Positions 59,454 through 64,000 of a stretch of 64,000 nucleotides of DNA are shown here, in pieces. Below the pieces are notes generated by a model that was given only the letters and a program-made list of their open reading frames with translations, was not told the DNA's origin and searched no databases. Source of the DNA: Bradyrhizobium sp. JYMT SZCCT0428 (lineage in GTDB: Bacteria > Pseudomonadota > Alphaproteobacteria > Rhizobiales > Xanthobacteraceae); contig NZ_JAFCLS010000019.1 in NCBI RefSeq assembly GCF_018131075.1, positions 1 to 64,000 of the forward strand, in the 5' to 3' direction. Position numbers and translations under genes: made by a program. Numbering within the stretch: position 1 is the first letter of the stretch; each line of letters begins with the position of its first letter.

Positions 59454-59852
59454 TCAGGCGGTCACCGCGCTCTCGCTCTTGCGCAGTCCGATATATTGCA
59501 GCTCGGCAAATACACCGGTTGCAATCGCCTGCGCGACGACGAAGAGGATGCCGAGCAGGTTCGGGCTGACCGCGCCCGAGAACAGCAGGGCGATGCTGCC
59601 CAGCGTCCACGCGGCGTTGCCGACGATCACCAGCAGCACCAGCGCCTTCAGCACCGATTGCCGCGTGCCGAGCCAGCCGACCAGCGCGGTGTAGGCGATC
59701 AGAAACAGCCCGCTCTCGCGCAGCAGGGCTTCCGGCAGATTGAGGAACGGCGCGAGCACGCCGGCGCCGAGCGTGAGGAGCACCGCCGCGACGCCGCTGA
59801 AGACGGCGTCGGCAAGTAGAGCGCGGCTCAGGAATGAGGACGGGTTGATCAT
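59454..59852 (-). CDS. four-pass membrane protein
   Basis: A 132-residue protein (MINPSSFLSRALLADAVFSG) with about four membrane segments: AVFSGVAAVLLTLGAGVLA, LFLIAYTALVGWLG, ALVLLVIVGNAAWTLGSIAL and LGILFVVAQAIATGVFAEL. Similar proteins in bradyrhizobia are uncharacterised (recall). Ribosome site GGAGAG upstream. Downstream of the 69-residue gene on the same strand. Confidence 0.78.
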   Translation of the reverse strand: MINPSSFLSRALLADAVFSGVAAVLLTLGAGVLAPFLNLPEALLRESGLFLIAYTALVGWLGTRQSVLKALVLLVIVGNAAWTLGSIALLFSGAVSPNLLGILFVVAQAIATGVFAELQYIGLRKSESAVTA

Positions 59853-59891
59853 AGTTCTCTCCTTTGGTTTTACGGGGTGGGTGGTTGGGAT

Positions 59892-60101
59892 TTAGCGGAA
59901 CCAGGACTGGAACTGACGCCAGCGCCGCATCGGACAGAGCGCCTTGCCGATCCGGGTTTCGATCGTCTGCACCTGCGCAACGACGAAAACGCCGGTGTCG
60001 TGCACCAGCGGTTCCGGCATGTTGAGGGAACGGGCTAGGGCCCAGACCGCCAGTCTGTGCAGGGCACGAACGATGAGCAGAAAAAGAGGAAGCATCAGCA
60101 T
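59892..60101 (-). CDS. small membrane-associated protein (tentative)
   Basis: A 69-residue frame with AGGAG 7 bp before the ATG at 60101. It has a hydrophobic start (MLMLPLFLLIVRALHRLAVW) and a basic amphipathic rest with RWRQFQSWFR at the end. The good ribosome site and operon-like position argue for it. Function unknown. Confidence 0.5.
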   Translation of the reverse strand: MLMLPLFLLIVRALHRLAVWALARSLNMPEPLVHDTGVFVVAQVQTIETRIGKALCPMRRWRQFQSWFR

Positions 60102-60202
60102 GGGTCATCTCCTGTGGTTTCGAAGATGACCCCGTCCGCGACCCAATTCGATTACGTCGGAGGTAATGGAAGCTGAGAAATTCGCATGGTAGGTTTTCCA
60201 CC

Positions 60203-61024
60203 ATGAATGCACATGCTTCCACGGCGCGAGCCGAACGTCCCCAGCCCGTCCATATCGGCGACCACCTGCGCGAATGGCGGCAGCGCCGCCATCTCAGCCA
60301 GCTTGATCTGGCCGGTGATGCCGAGATTTCGGCGCGTCATTTGAGTTTCGTCGAAACCGGCCGCGCCGCGCCGTCACGCGAGATGGTGCTCAAGCTGGCC
60401 GAACGCCTGGAGGTGCCCTTGCGCGAACGCAACGTGTTGCTGGTGGCGGCCGGCTATGCACCCGCCTTTCCGCAGCGCTCGCTCGACGATCCCGCGCTGA
60501 AAGCGGCGCGGACGGCGATCGACCTCGTCCTGAAGGCGCACGAGCCCAATCCGGCGCTGGCCTATGACCGGCACTGGAATCTCGTCACCGCGAACCGCAT
60601 GGTGGCGCCGCTGCTCGAGGGCATTCCGGCGCGGCTCTTAGGCCAGCCTTTCAATATCCTGCGGCTGGCCTTCCATCCCGAAGGGCTGGCGCCGCGCACG
60701 GTCAATCTCGCCGAATGGAGCAGTCACCTCTTGGAACGGCTGCACCGCCAATGCGAGGCGACCGCCGATCCCGAACTGCTAAAGCTCTATGCCGAGCTGA
60801 AGGCCTTTCCGATGCCGGCGCGCTCCGGCCCGCTGTCGCCGGACAATGTCGCGATTCCCTTCAAGTTTCGGCTCAATGGCGAGGTGCTGAGCTTCATCTC
60901 GACCACGATGATCTTTGGAACGCCGGTCGACGTCACGCTCTCGGAACTGGCGCTGGAGACGTTTTTCCCCGCCGACGATCTGACCGCACGGCGGATGCGG
61001 GAGATCGCGGCGGCGCTCACGTAG
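60203..61024 (+). CDS. XRE regulator with MmyB-like ligand domain, copy 1
   Basis: A 273-residue regulator: HTH_3 domain (HLREWRQRRHLSQLDLAGDA, EISARHLSFVETGRAAPSRE) followed by the MmyB-like ligand-binding domain (YDRHWNLVTANRMVAPLLEG; LLGQPFNILRLAFHPEGLAP; VTLSELALETFFPAD). Divergent from the membrane-gene pair on the minus strand; ATTAC-N7-GTAAT at 60151-60167 could be its operator. The next gene is a paralog. Confidence 0.9.
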   Translation: MNAHASTARAERPQPVHIGDHLREWRQRRHLSQLDLAGDAEISARHLSFVETGRAAPSREMVLKLAERLEVPLRERNVLLVAAGYAPAFPQRSLDDPALKAARTAIDLVLKAHEPNPALAYDRHWNLVTANRMVAPLLEGIPARLLGQPFNILRLAFHPEGLAPRTVNLAEWSSHLLERLHRQCEATADPELLKLYAELKAFPMPARSGPLSPDNVAIPFKFRLNGEVLSFISTTMIFGTPVDVTLSELALETFFPADDLTARRMREIAAALT

Positions 61025-61110
61025 GATGGGTGGAGCGAAGCGATACCCATCAGCACCAGCAGTCTAGACTACCGAAATGGATGGGTATCGCTGCGCTCCA
61101 CCCATCCTAC
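61021..61110. repeat. dispersed GTAGGATGGGT inverted repeat
   Basis: Two arms of 30 bp, 61021-61050 and 61081-61110, nearly perfect inverted copies beginning GTAGGATGGGTGGAGCGAAG. The stop of the first XRE gene lies in the left arm. I recall this as a common bradyrhizobial repeat. It ends 45 bp before the second XRE gene. Confidence 0.8.
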
Positions 61111-61155
61111 AAAGTTGCGATTTACAGCGCCGTCCGCCCTTCGCATAATCGGCGG

Positions 61156-61968
61156 ATGGACTCCCGCCAACATGCACCGCTGCCCGCCAATCCCGTCGGC
61201 GATCTCCTGCGCGGCTGGCGCAACCGCCGCGCCATGAGCCAGGCCGATCTGGCGTTCGAGGCCGGCATCTCGATCAAGCATCTGAGCTACGTCGAAACCG
61301 GCAAGGCCGTGGCGAGCCGCGAGATCCTGCTGCAACTGGCCTCCGCACTCGGCCTGTCGCTGCGCGACCGCAATGCGCTGCTGGAGTCCGGCGGCTTTGC
61401 GCGGCAATATGGCGAGCGCGATTTGTCCGCGCCCGAAGTCGCCGACGCCAAACGCGCCATCGACCTGCTGCTGCGCCGGCACGAACCGTTTCCCGCCATC
61501 GTCACCGACCGGCGCTGGAACGTGCTGCAGGCCAACGGCGCGGCGACGCGGCTGATGACGATGCTGCTCGGGACAGAGCGCATGGCGCGTCCACTCAATC
61601 ACATGCGGATGTTTCTCTCACCCGACGAATTGCGGCCCTATGTCGAAAACTGGCCGAAGGTCGCGTCCGCGCTGCTGGTTCGCGCCCGCCACGAGGCGAT
61701 GGCCGCACCGCTCGATCTGGCACTGCAATCGACCTGGCGCGAATTATTGAAACTACCCGACCTGCCGGTCGCGCAGTTCGACGAGCACGAAACCCCGAGC
61801 CCGCTATGCGAGGTGCGCTTGCGCAAGGGCGACGTCTCGATCGGCCTGATCGGCGCGGTGCTGACATTGGGCACGCCGCAGGACGTCACGCTGCAGGAAC
61901 TGCGCGTGGAAATGTTCATGCCGGCGGATGCGGATTCGGAAACAACGCTCACCGCGTTGGCGGCGTAG
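61156..61968 (+). CDS. XRE regulator with MmyB-like ligand domain, copy 2
   Basis: A 270-residue paralog of the preceding protein: LLRGWRNRRAMSQADLAFEA, GISIKHLSYVETGKAVASRE, VTDRRWNVLQANGAATRLMT, LNHMRMFLSPDELRPYVENW and VTLQELRVEMFMPADAD. Its start at 61156 is the first ATG after the inverted repeat. Convergent with the MarR gene, whose stop is 1 bp away. Targets unknown. Confidence 0.9.
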   Translation: MDSRQHAPLPANPVGDLLRGWRNRRAMSQADLAFEAGISIKHLSYVETGKAVASREILLQLASALGLSLRDRNALLESGGFARQYGERDLSAPEVADAKRAIDLLLRRHEPFPAIVTDRRWNVLQANGAATRLMTMLLGTERMARPLNHMRMFLSPDELRPYVENWPKVASALLVRARHEAMAAPLDLALQSTWRELLKLPDLPVAQFDEHETPSPLCEVRLRKGDVSIGLIGAVLTLGTPQDVTLQELRVEMFMPADADSETTLTALAA

Positions 61969-61969
61969 C

Positions 61970-62407
61970 TCAGTTCGCCTTCTCGATCAGGCTTTCCAGC
62001 AGGCGCTTCAGATCCGCCGTGGCCTTGTTGCCGTAATTCTCGGCGATGAAGGCTTCCTGGCTCAGCGCCAGCGAGTTCAGGCGCTGGGCCAGCGCCTTGC
62101 CGCGGTCGGAGGAGAACATCAGAACCTTGCGCCGGTCGTCGGCATCCTGGACGCGGTAGACGAGGGCGTCCGACACCATCCGGTCGACCATTTTGGTCAG
62201 CGTCGGATGGTTGAGCAGCACGGCTTCGGCAAGCTCACCCATCGAGTGGCCCTTGCCGTCAGACAACACCTTCAGGATGCGCCATTGCTCGACCGGCACG
62301 CCTTCCTTGCGGAAGCGCGCGTCGAGCTGGCGATTGATCTCCCGGTTCGCCTGCGCAAGCAGGTAGGCGAGATGTTCGGTGATGGGTTTACTGGGCGATT
62401 TGGCCAA
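61970..62407 (-). CDS. MarR-family regulator
   Basis: A 145-residue winged-helix regulator: LAYLLAQANREINRQLDARF, VEQWRILKVLSDGKGHSMGE, LAEAVLLNHPTLTKMVDRMV and DADDRRKVLMFSSDRGKAL, the DxRxxxxxLT/S wing. Divergent from the amide-type binding-protein gene, with TGAATATT repeats between them. It probably controls that gene; effector unknown. Confidence 0.9.
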   Translation of the reverse strand: MAKSPSKPITEHLAYLLAQANREINRQLDARFRKEGVPVEQWRILKVLSDGKGHSMGELAEAVLLNHPTLTKMVDRMVSDALVYRVQDADDRRKVLMFSSDRGKALAQRLNSLALSQEAFIAENYGNKATADLKRLLESLIEKAN

Positions 62408-62436
62408 GGCTTTGAACTGCGTAATGGAGTTTTGGA

Positions 62437-62491
62437 TGAATATTTAGCGCTCTTGCTTGAACTCTATGCACGGGAATCGTTGAATATTCAA
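62437..62491. promoter_or_regulatory. possible MarR operator region
   Basis: TGAATATT at 62437-62444 and 62481-62488; the latter lies in a perfect palindrome TTGAATATTCAA (62480-62491). MarR proteins bind such palindromes. Low specificity of AT-rich DNA tempers this. Confidence 0.4.
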
Positions 62492-62578
62492 TATTTTCCA
62501 CTAGGATTTTTGTTGCCGATCACCTTGCCGATGGTAGTCTGATGGCGCCGGACTAAAAGAAGCTGAAAGGAGAGCGAA

Positions 62579-63757
62579 TTGCTCTCGCTGTCGCAATTAG
62601 AAAAGTTCGGCGGGCCGCCGATGCCGCCGGAATTGCTGTTGAAGGGGTTTCCGGGGATGGGGACGGGCACCTCGGAGCCGGCGCTTGGCCCGTTCCGGGC
62701 GCCCCGCGACCGCAAGAAATTGCGGATTGCCAATTTTGTCGGGCTGTCCGGTCCGTCCGGAATCTGGGGGCCGGCCTCCATCAACAGTACGCTGCTGGGG
62801 ATTTCCGAGATCAACCGCCGCGGCGGCATTCTCGGCCGCGAACTTGAAGTCGCGTTCCATGACACCGGCGGCGATATCGACGACGTGACGCGCACGGCTT
62901 CCGACATTGTCGCGGCCGAAGACGCCGATCTCATCATGGGCTCGCATATCAGCGCGGTCAGGGTGGCGCTGCGCAAGGTCGTCGCCGGTCACATTCCCTA
63001 CCTGTACACGCCGGTCTATGAGGGCGGCGAGCGAACGCCGGGCGTGATGGCCATCGGCGAGACGCCGGGGGCGCAATGGCGCCCGTCCATCGAGTGGCTC
63101 GCCAACACCAAACAGGCGACGAACTGGTACCTGATCGGCAGCGACTATGTCTGGCCATGGCTGTCCCACAAGGCGATCAAGAAATACATCGCGGACGCCG
63201 GCGGGCGTGTCGTCGGTGAAGAATTCGTGCCGATCGGCGAGCACAATCACGGCAACCAGCTCGCGCGGATCCGGGCCGCGAAGCCCGATGTCGTTCTGAT
63301 CACGTTGATCGGCGCCGACAGCGTCGTCTTCAACCGTACCTTTGGCGAACAGGGGCTCGGCACCCGAATGCTCCGTCTGGCCGGTGCGATGGACGAGACG
63401 GTGCTGCTCGGGATCGGCGCCGACAATACCGAAAACCTGTTCTGCGCATCCGGCTATTTCATCGACAAGGCCTCGCGCGAGAACGACGCTTTCCGCTGCC
63501 AATACGAAACCTCGTTCGGTCGCCACGCGCCGCCGATCGGCTCGATCGCGCAGTCGAACTACGAAGGCCTGCGGTTTCTCGAGACGGTCGCAGCGCGCGC
63601 AGGATCGTTGGCGAGGAAGCCGCTGCTCTCGGCGGCCGCGAATGTGGACTATCAGGGCGCGCGAGGCACCGTCGGCATTCGCCGCGGCAGCGCCAGGATG
63701 CCGATCTATCTTGCAGCCGCCAACGGGTTGGACTTCAGGCTGATCAAACAGTTCTGA
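62579..63757 (+). CDS. ABC-type amide/urea binding protein without signal peptide
   Basis: A 392-residue periplasmic-binding-fold protein. AAGGAGA lies 6 bp before TTG at 62579, making that the best start. No signal peptide is present: the N-terminus is MLSLSQLEKFGGPPMPPELL, then KKLRIANFVGLSGPSGIWGP. The rest matches the urea/short-chain amide (FmdD/UrtA/AmiC) group: NRRGGILGRELEVAFHDTGG, IPYLYTPVYEGGERTPGVMA, NWYLIGSDYVWPW, GIADNTEN-like GADNTENLFCASGYF. Lack of export suggests an AmiC-like cytosolic sensor rather than a transporter part. An amidase gene follows. Confidence 0.85.
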   Translation: MLSLSQLEKFGGPPMPPELLLKGFPGMGTGTSEPALGPFRAPRDRKKLRIANFVGLSGPSGIWGPASINSTLLGISEINRRGGILGRELEVAFHDTGGDIDDVTRTASDIVAAEDADLIMGSHISAVRVALRKVVAGHIPYLYTPVYEGGERTPGVMAIGETPGAQWRPSIEWLANTKQATNWYLIGSDYVWPWLSHKAIKKYIADAGGRVVGEEFVPIGEHNHGNQLARIRAAKPDVVLITLIGADSVVFNRTFGEQGLGTRMLRLAGAMDETVLLGIGADNTENLFCASGYFIDKASRENDAFRCQYETSFGRHAPPIGSIAQSNYEGLRFLETVAARAGSLARKPLLSAAANVDYQGARGTVGIRRGSARMPIYLAAANGLDFRLIKQF

Positions 63758-63901
63758 CCTCGAACGCGTCACGCTTCGCAAAAGGAGGTGTTGCAAAATA
63801 ATACTTGAAAAGGAAAACATTTCCGTTTCTAGTGATGAGCATGGGGTTGGGGCCCTTCGCAATTTCCTTCGCGAGCCGTCAAAGAAACAGGAGAATCCAT
63901 C

Positions 63902-64000
63902 GTGACAGTAGCGCTTCCTACTCCCGATCAACTGCGCGCAGTTGCCGACCAATGCGGTCTGGCCTTGACCGATGAGGACGTCGCTTCCTTCCGCGGATTA
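63902..64000 (+). CDS. amidase N-terminus (partial)
   Basis: Starts at GTG 63902 with AGGAGA 7 bp upstream and runs off the window. The visible 33 residues read TVALPTPDQLRAVADQCGL, then ALTDEDVASFRGL. This resembles the N-terminus of bradyrhizobial amidases (recall). The neighbour binding protein of amide/urea type supports it. Too short to be certain. Confidence 0.6.
   Translation, partial: MTVALPTPDQLRAVADQCGLALTDEDVASFRGL

Noticed and set aside
1..64000. CRISPR arrays, tRNA or rRNA genes, integrases, toxin-antitoxin or phage-defence islands
   Set aside because: Looked for on both strands; none could be supported.

Overview
The window reads as chromosome of a GC-rich alphaproteobacterium of the Bradyrhizobium/Nitrobacteraceae type. 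The grounds are the flagellar gene set and order, the flhB-cckA adjacency, a Bug/TctC-type binding protein, several small proteins whose look I recognise only from bradyrhizobia, and at least six families of dispersed palindromic repeats I associate with that group. No rRNA, tRNA, CRISPR array, integrase or intact insertion sequence was seen. Genus assignment is inference; no search was run.

Layout. 1-6.7 kb: degenerate dispersed element, Tat-like Bug binding protein, a translationally coupled metallopeptidase + ATP-grasp ligase pair, small proteins, a Tat-exported beta carbonic anhydrase and two hypothetical genes. 6.9-8 kb: PAS-GGDEF diguanylate cyclase. 8.1-28.7 kb: flagellar region with flgF-flgG-flgA-flgH (minus), fliL-fliM-DUF6468-motE-like-TPR protein (plus), four accessory genes, fliO-fliP (minus), flgB-flgC-fliE-fliQ-fliR-flhB and then cckA (plus). 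Perfect TTAA-N7-TTAA sites, the CtrA consensus, lie before flgB, the TPR gene and a small gene at 5.8 kb, which fits CckA feeding CtrA to control motility.

28.8-42.4 kb: mixed accessory and housekeeping genes (an amber-interrupted coiled-coil gene, Tim44-like protein, lectin-like secreted protein, amidohydrolase, DUF3606 protein with a histone-H1-like tail, GST, GFA protein, a broken methyltransferase gene, tandem membrane paralogs, class I fumarase, MaoC dehydratase, DUF429 protein). 42.5-46.9 kb: a probable TetR regulon. Two promoters, one before two membrane-protein genes and one before a carotenoid oxygenase gene divergent from tetR, carry the same pair of palindromic operators 53-54 bp apart. 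47-52.3 kb: IlvD/Edd dehydratase and a three-gene molybdenum hydroxylase operon (2Fe-2S subunit, Mo subunit, cytochrome).

52.5-64 kb: a frameshifted coiled-coil gene, a SET-domain protein with a lysine-rich tail, an Rrf2/DUF6522 operon divergent from a truncated haemoglobin plus a 44-residue membrane protein across a perfect palindrome, an ArsR-SRPBCC-DUF1801 operon with three matching operator palindromes, two XRE regulators in tandem, and a MarR gene divergent from a cytosolic-looking amide/urea-type binding protein followed by the start of an amidase gene.

Four genes carry single disabling lesions (one amber, three frameshifts). They may be true pseudogenes or sequence errors; read-level checking would decide.
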